Source of the DNA: Thelonectria olida
Taxonomy: Eukaryota > Ascomycota > Sordariomycetes > Hypocreales > Nectriaceae
NCBI GenBank assembly: GCA_020736575.1
Contig: JAGPYM010000042.1
Coordinates: forward strand, 124,001 to 188,000
Reading direction: 5' to 3'
DNA: 64,000 nucleotides
Positions 43,300 through 54,993 of the stretch are shown here, piece by piece; positions within the stretch are counted from its first letter, which is position 1, and each line of letters begins with the position of its first letter. A program made the position numbers and the translations under genes. The notes under the pieces are model-generated. The model did no database searches. It was not told the origin of the DNA and was given only the letters and a program-made list of their open reading frames with translations.

Positions 43300-46200
43300 C
43301 TCGTTGTAGAGCAGCAGTAATCGATATTGGTATCTAGTCCATCAACTAGAACTGCCGAAGAAAGCATGCGGAACTTGCCGATTCGTCAGTGCTGTTGAAC
43401 AGGGATTCCCAAGTGCCGGAGTTCTATCACATGCTGATAGCTATTCTAATGCGAGTATGAGAGCTTCATACTACCTACATGTATGGCTCGGCAGGATGAA
43501 TCCGAAAATCTTGATTTCGAAAAGGTTAATCCGAAATCTCTCATTGTGGCTTGCGGCATGAAATAATAACTATCACTATTTGCATCCCTAAACTGCACAT
43601 GCATACATTGGGTAGACATCGTATACCATTGTGTCCACGCATATGCCGAGTATGGGAAAGGTCCACGTGGCAGCAGTCGCCGCTAACCATTAACCCAGTT
43701 TTCCAACGTCAAACTTGCCCTCATGTAGGCATCAGCGGCGCTATTCACTTCAGCCTCAACGGCACGGAGGTAGATCATTCTCAGCGATGTCATCATCAGG
43801 CATAGCGTCACCCAGTATAATCTTAGGTAGTTGGTTTGCAGTTTCACTGCGCAAAGACACGCCGCTAGACTCCTTAGGGAGGCCAAATGCTGAGATTCAA
43901 CCGCTGCTGGGTAACTAAAATGGTTTCATGGCTGTAAGCTATTAAGCCGCTGTGGGCTTATTCCTCAGTCAAGGCTAGCCGATGTGCCACGGGTCATTTT
44001 AGAGCATAACAACACAAGAAGCCGAGAATATATAGCTGAACAGATACTAGACTCACAGATAACCAAGAATCGATTTCGGAAAAAAAAACTGGAATGTTAC
44101 GGCAATTGGTAAGGCTACCCTCCCTCATGGTAGCCTCAACGGGACCTGATTCCTGGTAGTGAGACATTGCGAGGGTGTATTGACATCATTTGCCGACCCT
44201 CAATCTGGCGCGCGCCTTGTCGATCCGTTGTACGGCGCAGCTCGGATCATCGGCAAGCTAACGGCGACACCGTGGAAATGCACGGTAGAGGAGTCCGCTA
44301 TTGGTGATCTGCAAACTTTCCAACGGTAGTCCACCAGTAACCACGAATAACCGTCCATGTGGGAGGAGAGCAGCCTTTCCAGTTACATCCAAGCTGTTGA
44401 GAAGCGATAATCATTACCTTGCTAGGATGTTGCTATGATGGTTACACATCGAATACTCTCTGTAGAGATGGTGTATGTTGGATCATCCAACAATCTCAAT
44501 AATAGTGCAGCCGTTACGAAATATCCCAGCAAAGGCATTGATTATCGCATCTGTTCTGGAGTCAGGGACCCGAAATGGGAAGCTCAGAGGATCAGCGTAC
44601 CCTTGAGGAGATCGCCCGCACATCTGACAGCTGGCCCGGCAGCTCGCCGAGAACCACCACTCACCAGGTCCGCGGAGCCAGTCAGACCCATCAGGCCACT
44701 ACGACGGCTCGGTCCGTCGGCGGGGCCTCCGATTCCGATGGGGGGGCTATCGAACTTGTACAGCGACCGAGCACCCCTGTGCTAGTATGCTTTCTGTACT
44801 GGTCTTGTCATTTCACTGCTCTCACATGAAGCGTATGTCGAGGAAACGCAAAACTTCCCCAGACGTCATAAGGAGAATTCTTCTCGATCTGTATCAGGTT
44901 TCTGATTAGCAATCATTCGAAGATTGGTCGTCGATGTCGTAATCGATTCAACAGATATCTTATCACCTTGGCACGTGAAATTTCGGGAGGTAGAATGGCT
45001 ATGGGATGCCTCGCAGAATCTCCATGTTAGAATCCAATCTATCAACACAACCATTGCATCTGGACTAGTGCCCACCTCCATCCACTAGGATACGGAAAGT
45101 AGGGTGCAGTCGACATAAAATGTCCACAAAGAGAAGCGATTGTCGGAGGCGAAACTAAACGGCAGTTGGGCACACTCTTTAATTTCCACAGTTATAATAA
45201 TTACGAATGCATTACGCCTAGCAGCGGATAAAACGGCAACACAACGGGTAGTGGAAACTTGACTATGGCTTTTTGGGTCGGGGGTAGGGGGGATACGAAT
45301 TTGGTCGGATACAAACGCTTGCCCCCCCTTACGAGCAGAGAGCAACAAGCCCTTCATCCAAAGAAAAGGGCCATGAAGCAGAATATGGCTGGCAGAGGAC
45401 TGTAGCATGGCCGCTAAGTGGAAGTAGCGTATACCTTGTGTCACATTCAGGCTATAAGTCATTAGTAGCTACGGCACTAGTGGAGTGCGCATTCCCCTGC
45501 ATGAGATGTGCCATGATCAAGCATCATTGCGCGGGATAATGACGGTTTAGTCAAACGAATTTAAGATGAATGACAGAATCGGCAATTTCCGTTCAAGTTG
45601 GGGAGCACCTGGCAGTCAACCTAAACCTAAAAATCAAGAAGCAAAACAGCCGTAATGGAACTGTACATCATCTGAGAAGCTATCGAACATGTAGCATGTC
45701 GGAACGTTCCGGCGTTAATTGCGCCTTGCATTGGTTGGAGCAGTAAACCTGATCATTGTGCGTTCATTCCTACAAGAAAATGAACGATCTACATACACGA
45801 TGTCCAGTTCAAGCCAGTTAATCACATCTGAGATTCATAGCGCTCTCTGCCAGCTGCGCCACAAAGTATCTGGGCAACATGTGATGAGATCAACTTATCG
45901 AGCCGCTGCACGCTTGCGGTGTAAACTAGAAGGTTTTCGAAGGCAGCGGACTGACTATCTCGTGGCCTAGCGGGGAAGATTGAAGGTATCGCGCTGAGAC
46001 ACTATGCGAAGGACACTAAGAGCGGAGAGAGGGCGAGGGTGCGACTCGGGAACGATTCGAGCGAGAATGTCTTAGCTCATGGCACGAGCTGAATCTTCGG
46101 TCGACGATGGGGCTTAACTTCCGTCCAAGGTCGATAAATTCAGGGTTGCAGTGAAAATAATAAACTTAAGGGGCATTTCGAAAGGCAACGTCATGATATT

Positions 46201-48540
46201 GGTAGTAAAACGTTGGTGGGTAAAGCAAGATATGATCGACATGACATGGACCAAAAAAGCAAACATCGTCATGTCTGGGAATTAATGGGGTCTTGCACTT
46301 GCGCATCCGGTTCTGCATTGGGAGAACGGCGACTGTTTCCCAATATCAAAGCTGAGAAACTTTTATGTCCTTCAATGCGTTGCTCGTAGGGAAATTGGTC
46401 CTTCGACAGTGATTGCGAATTCCAATATTTGCTGTATTTACATTACATTATGTACAAACATTCGACAAAATAAGACAAAACGTTTGAGCTACAAGTGAGG
46501 GGCTTTGATAGCCGCTTGTAAGTTGTGCATAGAGGCACTGGCGGAGGTACGCAGCATCCCTCGGAATCTGTCATTGCATGAAATCGCGGGAAACTTGGGT
46601 AGGGCTGAGAGTGATTCTAGAAACCGATCATCCTTCGCATGTGACATCTATACAACTTGGCGATTGGAAGCGCCTTGGAATTCCAAAGTCATGCATATCA
46701 ATAATACTCAATCAAAGTCTCTAACAATACTTTGTTTCAAATAGCTTTAGAAATTTGCAGCAAGGGTAGAGGGGAACCTCACGTAACCTGTAGATTCAAG
46801 TGGTGACTGAGCTGTTCTGCAGTATTGAACTACGGAACTATCAACTCAAGGAGATCATATAAGATGCCAAATATTTATACAAAGGTCACTTCATCCCCTC
46901 CCCAGCCCATTTACGGGCTGCTGCCAACAAAGCGGAGATACGTGAAGAAGCTTCAGAGTCTCTTCTTCCATCTCTTAGGAGCATCCCCATTCAGAAATTG
47001 CATTACCACAAAACCATAGTTTTCCTAGTCTTCACATCATAAAATGCTCTTTAACAAGAATATCCTCACTATCCTCGCGGCAACTGCGATGGGTCAGGGG
47101 TGGCGTTCTAACGTCATGATGAGAGACGGGGGCTGAAATTGAGAAGTACTAGGAGGTGGCGACGATCCAAGAGAAGACAATCACAAGCAAAACAGAACCT
47201 GGGAGGAGTAGAACTCCGCGACATTTTATTACGGTCTAGTGAAGCCATTCAAGGTACCCTGTAAGACAGATGCGACCACCTTGTAGAACAGCCTCCCACA
47301 TGCTGTGTTCGAGCCGCCAGCATCAAATACGCCCCGACCCCAGTAGTGGTGCGATTTTAGTGCCGGCATGTGACTGAATAGAAGACTTTGGTCAGGGCCA
47401 TCTATTCAACTGGCTTTTAACCTTGTATCGCAGGGATCGTCAGCCTGACGTGGACACTATCGATTCGATACAAATGTACGATTTGGTTGGACGGTCGCTC
47501 AGGTTTTTATTTCATAGCCAAGACGATGTGCTGTTACGTAGGTAAATATTGGCTAGTTTGTCCTTGGCGAACCGAATGCTTGAGATGGCGTTGTCGAGCC
47601 GCGAGTTACGGAGTCCGTGGGTTGACGGGAGTTGAGTGTCGATCGTCTAGGTCCCAAGGAACTTAGCCCGAGTGAAAATCAAGTTGATCTTCCCCTCCGA
47701 GATGAGCCCCTTGCCAGCGTTGGATTAACAGTCAACAGGGCAGCAGCCACGCTGTTTTGTTGGGCATGGATTCACACATGAGCGGCCACATTCTCCTGAG
47801 AGGTAGACACTGGCATACCATGGCCGCTCCATCTGAATGAACCTTTCATCGTGACAAGGGTTTGGGGGGGGAAGTCAGGATCCTCATCAAGGCGTAGCAA
47901 CGCCGTCACTGATGGAGCACGACAGAATGAAAGCTTTCCATTGTCGGTGCAGGTGACAGCTGCAGATGTTGCGCGCAGTAGAAGTGAAGACTCAAGAGAA
48001 AGAAACAGGCGGCGGCGGCGAACTGGTCAAGGTAAGCCTGAGGTAAGGTACCCGGTGCGGGGCTTGAAGAGAACATGACAACAGAGCTTGGCCAAGGAGA
48101 AGGCGATGCGGTAAACAACAAATAAAGATAAAAAATTAAGAACAAAGGCATACTTGATCTTGACTCGTTAATCTTTCTTGCCTTCCCTCGTATCACCTGT
48201 CCGAGCCTAGATCACAAAGGTAATCCAGGGCGCCATCTGCATCACGCGATAGTTGGGGTTCCGCTATCTTTGGGTAGACTCCCTGTGCATTCTCCAGGAC
48301 TCGACGGACGACTGGGCCAAAGAATCGGCAGGAATGGGACATTACTATAAGGATGTAACGCTCTCTATTGCGATATGCCACCCCGAGAGCGGCGAGAAAC
48401 ATTTTTTTGCCTTCTGGAGTTAAGGACGCTTCGCACAGGCACTGGCTTACAGCTCAAACCCCGCGTTCAATCGTATTACAGTTTAATACCATCCACTTTA
48501 TTCAATCTAAATCTTCCTAAGGAAGTAGCATTAAACGGTT
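43300..48540. other. 5.2 kb gene-poor interval
   Basis: Both strands show only short, unconnected frames. No transposon protein block, tRNA or long repeat could be recognised. The longest plus-strand frames near 44.4-44.8 kb and 45.7-46.0 kb have no motif or credible splice partner. Confidence 0.4.
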
Positions 48541-48544
48541 CTCC

Positions 48545-49207
48545 ATGACTATCGATTACTCGAAATGGGATAATATAGATATAGAGTCAGCGCCAGAAGT
48601 TTCGCCTCTGTCAGTCCCTGCGCCCCAAGCTCCAGCTCCAACAGCCCTACAGTCAGGTGCGCCAGCGACGGCAGCACCAAGCGGTACGCCAGGGTCCATT
48701 CAAGCCGTCATCGTCCGGTGCGATATTAAGAGAATCAGATTCGCGCCTTAGTCCGCGATAATGATTAAGGCAGATCATCCCGTCTTCTCCAATTACGTAC
48801 CTCCCGTTCCAGGACTCATCGAGATCCCACTGATCTTGCGCCGTGTCGGTACTCAGTCCACATACCGGGCCGACCTCGACAATCAGATTGCTACGTATCT
48901 CAACATCAATTCAGAGTCCGGGTTTGCACCCCCAGCGTGGCAGTCCTATGTCGGCACCGTGCTGGTGGCGCGGAAGGATGAGAAGCCGTTGCTGCCCCAG
49001 CATCTGGAAGGCGTATAGATGTATTATAATTACATTCTAGATCTCTTTAGGGAGAGAGAAGGTACGCCGACACAGTTATATAATAGATAAGCATTCGAAG
49101 AGTGGTGGGAAGGCTATTGTGAAGAACAGAAGGAGTTCCGGCCGGGGACCGGAGGCGAGAATGATCCGGATGATTGGCGGGCAGTGAGGTCGCGATATGA
49201 GATGTAG
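48545..49207 (+). pseudogene. Pseudogene with three in-frame stops, Cdc37-like first residues
   Basis: One continuous frame from ATG 48545 to TAG 49205-49207 (220 codons) is interrupted by TAG near 48749, TAG at 49016-49018 and TAA near 49088. Translation is protein-like on both sides of each stop: a Pro/Ala-rich segment, then PVPGLIEIPLILRRVGTQST, RADLDNQIATYLNINSESGF, ARKDEKPLLPQHLEGV, YNYILDLFRE, AFEEWWEGYCEEQKEFRPG and DDWRAVRSRYEM. The stops sit where TGG or CAA/CAG codons fit. The first nine residues, MTIDYSKWD, match the start of the Hsp90 co-chaperone Cdc37, but the rest does not. The parent family is not known to me. Confidence 0.65.
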
Positions 49208-49369
49208 GGTCTTCGTGAGTTCTGGATAAGACTTGTATTTGTATCTCGCGCTGTCCTAAGCGAGGATTTGCTGACTTTCAAGTAATTCTCTCGTTTCTGC
49301 TGCTAGATCCATTATGCTTTGGTCTGGCTTATTTCCGATGAAATCCTGGGGCCGTTTTTAGGCCCCTCC

Positions 49370-49690
49370 TTATGCACCGGTCCCAAATTTGTTGTCAAAG
49401 GCCGCAATATTAAACCCTGCCCGTTTCCGGCCGCACTCAACACTGTCCTGTAGCGTTTTGCCATCTTCACGAGGCTTGTCTTTGAGCAAACCATACACAG
49501 TACTGTCTGCCGATGCCGGTTGGCGCATGTAACGTTTAAGCTGCGGTGAGACCACGCCGTCTTGGCCAGTGACACTGGTTTGACTGGTTGCTGTGTTGGT
49601 ATTGGTCGGACAACCCGTTGGCTGAGAGGACTTGGCACACGACCTGTCGTTGTTGGCAAACTTGACGCTGAACAAGAGGGGAGAAAAACA
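49370..49690 (-). CDS. Possible small protein, start frame uncertain
   Basis: A minus-strand open frame ending at 49370 has balanced composition (for example QTSVTGQDGVVSPQLKRYMR and DSTVYGLLKDKPREDGKTLQ) and ends FNIAAFDNKFGTGA. It has no ATG in frame; an ATG near 49696 lies in another frame and begins MLVFFSPLV, so a start intron or a frameshift must be assumed. A TATATAATA element lies further upstream near 49860. May be a broken small secreted protein. Weak call. Confidence 0.25.
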   Translation of the reverse strand, partial: CFSPLLFSVKFANNDRSCAKSSQPTGCPTNTNTATSQTSVTGQDGVVSPQLKRYMRQPASADSTVYGLLKDKPREDGKTLQDSVECGRKRAGFNIAAFDNKFGTGA

Positions 49691-49933
49691 CTAACATTTT
49701 TTCAGCCACGAATCTCGATATTTAGGGCCACGAAAGCAGTTGTCGCCCGGACTCAAGAACTGATAGACGTTTGACAATAAAACTGATCAAGAAACCTCTT
49801 AGAATGTCTGCGAGGCCGAGTTCTACAGATAACAAGCTCTCGAAGATGTTGCGACTTTATTATATACTCCGTCCCTCTCGACAATTCTCATCATGATTCC
49901 GTCAACCAAAGTGACCCCGACTGTCCCTGAGCC

Positions 49934-50298
49934 TGATTCCCACTCAAAGGGCATCACTGAGCCGACCTTTCTGACAAAGAAGCAATTCCCATTCCCATTC
50001 CCACTCCCTTAGCTCTGGACTTGATCTTGTGCCACGACAATTCCCATTCCCACTCGACTCGCCGGCTTTGGGCTTGACTAAGAGAGTGACGGCCAGCATC
50101 GGGCCCGATCCGCGTCTAAAACTCCCGGCCCCAGTGGGAATCGTTTTTCTAGCAAATCAGAACGCAATCTGAGTGGGAATCAGGCGCGTAAAATTGCGCG
50201 ACTCAAACGACCTGGTCATGGCTGGGTCGGATACGTGGCTCTCGGAGTGTGGCACCTCTTGGCTTGGCCAATCACAAATAATTGAGAATGGGAATCAA
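49934..50298. repeat. Nested GATTCCCATTCCCACTC inverted-repeat structure
   Basis: Copies of (G)ATTCCC(ATTCCC)ACTC occur on the plus strand near 49934, 49984 and 50039, and in reverse complement (AGTGGGAATC, GAGTGGGAATC, GAATGGGAATC) near 50132, 50172 and 50285. Three direct copies face three inverted copies across a centre near 50.1 kb. This is a foldback or MITE-like arrangement. Confidence 0.5.
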
Positions 50299-50856
50299 GG
50301 CTCCACACTCACAACCGAGCAGAGATCAGCCTCAGCTGTGCGGTAAGGCAACCAGCGTGAGACGACTAATCGCCTAACGCAGGCGCATTGTCTTAATTTT
50401 CACATGTTATAAAAGTTTTCAAAGCTGAAATATATTTTGAAGATCTCCTGCCCCCTGACTTACTTTACTTATCACGTCCGCCGAAATCACCTATGAACGC
50501 CCCGACGTTCGGATCAGCAGAAGCATGGATTCAATCCCACCTTTACTCGATTCTAGGTGGTTCTCTCCAAACTGTCCATACCACGACGAACACGATTCCC
50601 ATCGCAGCCATAATGATGTAACGCTTCCAGCTTCTATCTGTCGCCTAAAGGAAACCTTCGAAGAGTAGGTTAACAAGCGAACTGGATTCTTCAGATCAAG
50701 CCCTGCTAATAGATTTGAAGTGGAGCGGTTTTCACTGGTGATTCCTTTGACGGTCATGCCTGGATCGATACCAGTTTCACCACGGGCTGCCCATCGGAGT
50801 GCGGATGCCACAATCTGAAAAACTCCCAAGAGGATGACATCTTCGCCTTCACTGTG

Positions 50857-52858
50857 ATGAAAACGACACAGACGATGACGATCAGCATTCATTCGGCGAG
50901 ACTGCGACTCGAGGTCATGGACACCATCATCCCCGTGATCCAGGAACCTATCGGGGATGGCTCAGGAGAATTGAATGCCTTCGTGCTATTGAAACATCGA
51001 CAGCATTTAGTCGAGCGACTCCAAAGCCTATGGCAGAAATCCCAGGATCGAAGTAGCCGAGACTTCTGCATTACTGGTCTCATTTCGGAGCTGACCCTTC
51101 TTGTCAGTGGTGTGCTCGCTGATGACGAAGTTCTCAAGAGTTTTGGGCATTCCACACTCTTGGACCAGGGCGCGCTCGATGTGGATCAGTGGAAGTCTCT
51201 TCAAAATGTCCAAGTGAACAAGCAATTTGATGCCTTGGAACGCTGCTCTACTCTCCTTGATGAGGAAATCGAATCATCGACTGCGCTAGACTCTTCCAAT
51301 GAGTTGACATCGGATACGAGCTCGACATGGGACCCGCTGTTGGATTCCCGATTCGATTTCTACCCTAATTCGATGGTCAAGGGTCTCTCTGATGGAATTG
51401 ACCCCCCAAAATTTCGCCGGTGCACGTTCTGGGCAGCGCGATACCTACACGATGAAGCGATCTTGGACACTTGGGAGTTGGGAAGCTGCGAGCAGTGGAG
51501 AACTGTCCTGCCTTCTGAGAGGGACATATCCTCAGGCGAAAGGAGTCCAACCACAGGATGACTTCAAAAAACGTAGGGATCTTTTATTGAGACTAACATC
51601 TGAACACCCTTCACCGGAAGAAGCTCTTTTGTACGCCACGTGTGAGGGAGATGCAGTTCGTGTCCAGAGCATATTGCAACTCGCATCGAACAGTGAAGAC
51701 AGATCCTACATTCCCATGGAGGTTCTTGACTTAGATCGAGTCCAAGACAGCAAATCTGCCATATTAGAGGCTGTACGAATAGGAAACACCCGCATTGTTA
51801 AAATGCTGCTCCAACACGGAGCGAACATCAACGCCATTGTTGCCCACGAAACAACTCTCAGCATAGCTGCTAAAAGTGGCTCAGAATCACTTCTTCGCCT
51901 TCTTCTTCAGTTCGGCGGAGATTCACATGTCGCTGTTCTCATGCTCCGCCTCGAAAAGTCCAAAATAACTGGAGCTAGTGCCATCAATCGCTTGACAACA
52001 GCGGCGAGCCGGTACCGGGATGATGTCTTGCGCGGGAGTCAGAAAGCGAAGATGGAAGCCATCTGTCTTCGACGGGCTTTCTTCAAGGAACATGCTAACA
52101 TGATACGAGCCGCTGCCTCAGGCTCATCCTTTACACTATGGTGTAGAACATGGGGGGACGTTATTGAGAAGCAGCCAGACCAAGCGTGGTCTATCGGTAT
52201 CAGCACTCTACGTGGATTATGCAACAGAGTGCTTCCTTACGATCTCAATGCAGTTCTCCAGTGTCTTGGGATTGCTAAGTGCATGAGTGGTGTTGTAGAC
52301 TGTGACGATACACTGGACTCACGTGCTGCATTCCGGGAGGATCTTGGCCGATGGCAATGGCTATTCAGCCAAGAAGACGGTGGGCAACTCGCTTATGCAG
52401 AAGCGGTACGAGAAATTTGGGGTGTGGATGTCGCTAACTTGGAGCGCAAACCACTCTCCCATGTGCAAGTACTGGAAGCCTTTCAACACATGACCCTGAA
52501 CCTTGTTTCAACGGGTGGAAAGCACCGATACTCGCTAATCGACTCTGGGCTGCTCTCAACCCAGACACATTGGAGGCAAAGAATGCTGGAACCCTCGATG
52601 AAATCGGAAATGCCCGAATGTCAATCTGTCTCGGGTAGCTGCAACCGATCTGAGGGGGAGAGCAGTCAACCCAATCCCACAGGGAGTTCTGGAGAAAAGG
52701 GTAGTGAAAGAAACAGTCATGATGATGTGCTGAATGGTCGGAAAGTGAATGATCACCCTCTCACACGTTATGACATGATTCTCGTCATTCTCATGGCTGG
52801 CGCAATCTTTGCGGCGGTCATGGCATTTCTTCTAAGTGAGTTGGCACAGAAGATATAA
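50857..52858 (+). CDS. Ankyrin-repeat protein with C-terminal membrane anchor, probable frameshift
   Basis: Two overlapping frames seem to form one gene. Frame A runs from ATG 50857 to about 51.53 kb (HRQHLVERLQSLWQKSQD ... CTFWAARYLHDEAILDTW). Frame B takes over at about 51.53 kb (PQAKGVQPQDDFKKRRDLLL) and runs to TAA 52858. No intron fits; a single-base shift near 51,520-51,540 joins ERDI to PQAKG. Ankyrin-type repeats lie in frame B at SAILEAVRIGNTRIVKMLLQHGANINAI and the following SIAAKSGSESLLRLLLQFGG. A polar Ser/Asn-rich stretch precedes a single C-terminal span (MILVILMAGAIFAAVMAFLL), suggesting a tail-anchored scaffold. It is either a recently broken gene or a sequence error. The function is unknown. 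Confidence 0.55.
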
Positions 52859-52957
52859 CATTGATGGCGCTAATTTTGAGATCCTATAATAGTGTTAGGG
52901 AATTCATTAAGGGCGACGACTCGATCGGGCGCCGTCGGATTACCCCGAACACTTGAT

Positions 52958-53839
52958 ATGGTTCAAGCACATTCTCTTAAGACCGCCGTGGGCATGTTTG
53001 TTCAAGTAGCAAGAGAGAATGGCTCTGCCATGGTGACGAAACAGAAGCCCGACCTTCTGGATGATATCGGTCAGGATGTGAACATGGCCATTGATTCTGG
53101 CGAGGTCACGAGTCTTCGCTCGCTTCGAGATTTTCTTGCCGGACATAGCAGGACACAGGTAAGTTCGCTCGAGGTGGTTGTCAGCCAGCTCACCCAAGAC
53201 TGACGGTTCTCCTTAGCCGACCAAGTTTCGCAATGCTCTTCTTGCGACCTATGATCAACTCAAGGAGATCAACATCATTCAGCACTCGTATTCTGTATTT
53301 CAGGAATACTTCGGCCTCAAGCTTTGCAATTCCGCAATGATGAAAGCGGTACGAGCGCAAGCAAGTCAGGATACAGAGGATCAAGATCCCAACTTGAAAC
53401 GGTCTGCATCTCCCGGAACTTTGACTTCCCAAGCTCAGAAACGCTTGAGAACCTCATCAAGTGAGGAACAGAGTTCTAGGTAAGAAGAGTCTCATGCATT
53501 ATTAACCCTTGTGACTATTTACTAACCCCAAGCTATAGCCCTTCGGAATCACCAAGCACTAGCATGGGGACCACCTCGGTCTCATCAGGATCGCCGTCGA
53601 AGTCATCCCGTGGCGATAAGAAGACCTACTGTGACGAGTGCCAGCATGACTTTGGTACTACCTCAAATTATGGCAAGCACCGCCGTGGACCTCGCCATGA
53701 CAACAAACGCTATGAATGCTCTTTTCGCTGTGGAAAGAGTTATCTACGTAACGAGACGAGACGTAGGCATGAGGCGAATGTTCATCGAGGAATCCTGGCT
53801 TCAGAACCTCAGCTGCCTGGTAGGAATGTTGTCGGATAG
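52958..53839 (+). CDS. C2H2 zinc-finger protein
   Basis: 254 aa from exons 52958-53158, 53217-53479 and 53539-53839, all joins in frame. The N-terminal 130 residues are helical with no known domain (SLKTAVGMFVQVARENGSAM, LKEINIIQHSYSVFQEYFG). A Ser/Gln/Pro-rich linker follows, with a basic QKRLRTSSS, then SESPSTSMGTTSVSSGSPSK. The C-terminus has two zinc fingers: YCDECQHDF...KHRRGPRH (C-X2-C-X12-H-X5-H) and ECSFRCGKS...RRHEANVH (C-X3-C-X12-H-X4-H). Likely a nuclear DNA- or RNA-binding protein. It begins 100 bp after the ankyrin gene on the same strand; whether the two are one ancestral transcription unit is unclear. Confidence 0.7.
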
Positions 53840-54993
53840 ATTGGTCAATTGGATGCGGGTCTTGGTCTTCAAGGAGTATTCACGTCAATTTTATTCTGTT
53901 TTCTTATACCCACTTTTGCACTGCCCATTGTCTCTGTGATGAAGGCTGCATATCTTCAATTTCTGCTTCTTGGCAATCTGGGCATGGTGCCGTGTTTCCG
54001 GTTTTTACGAGAAACCAGCCTACGAAATCGCCAGACCTCAATTGCCAAGTTATAAATGGTCTTGGCTTGGGCCTCTCAGAATGTCTCATTAAAGTGACCG
54101 GTGAAGCCTGCGAAGAAATCTGAGCTGCAGAAAAGACCAGCGCCTAGAGCAATAGGCCAAGATGCAGATATCAGATTGAAGGTTTCTTCTGCTTGCATAC
54201 GCGACACATACATGTCCCATAACGCTCAGACCGTGACGCCGATGACGAACATGCCTCTCTGCATGGTGCCCGCTCCTTCGCATTACTCCTCATTGCCAGC
54301 TGCTCTTCCACCCTTTGGCTCACTAGATAGATGAGGATGAATAGAGCAGTGTAGACACCCAGGGTAGCTTCAGTTGTTGGTCCGCATGCTGGAGTAGACG
54401 GAGGCGCGCTGAGCACCCCGCGGTCCCCGCGCATCCTGAATTGCACTAGGATGAGGCGAGGACTGAGTTGCAGGCTGGCTAGGGCTCGTCTCGGCCAAGC
54501 CGGGTCGGGCAAGGAGACGGCACCTGTACAGGTGTGCTACACGAGTTCCAAGCAGCGGACAAGGCACAGTTGCCATTCCTCGCCCTCGCGGTGACGGCGC
54601 TCTGAGACACATTGAGCATCGCTGTCCGATTCGACCCCAGTGTCATGGATGGAATTTTGGTTCATAGGGCTACTGGCGTACCAGGGCCATACACTCGCTT
54701 TGGGCTTTTTGAGGCAAGTTTGGAGGCTTGTGAGCGTGATACTTGGAGAGTCGAGACGGTCGATATCTTTTGACTTGGCGCAGGGTATATATAACCTTGA
54801 GGCCATGACAGAGATGTCGAGACGGTAACCAGCTTCCATTTTTCCTTGTCAAAAGCAATCCAGCTTTAATCTCAATTAGAAGAGTATCTAATAATATCTT
54901 GCTGCCACACGTAGAAACGGCAAAGAAGGCTGGTCTTTGTGTGCGGACTTTTGGCTAATTATCCTAACAGAAGCCTTGATATGGTTTGGCTCA
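53840..54993. other. Intergenic, no supported gene
   Basis: About 1.15 kb between the convergent zinc-finger and FAD-oxidase genes. Only overlapping short frames were seen. Confidence 0.4.

Noticed and set aside
49312..49659. Second minus-strand frame over the possible small protein at 49.4-49.7 kb
   Set aside because: Composition is less protein-like than the overlapping frame, so treated as its shadow.
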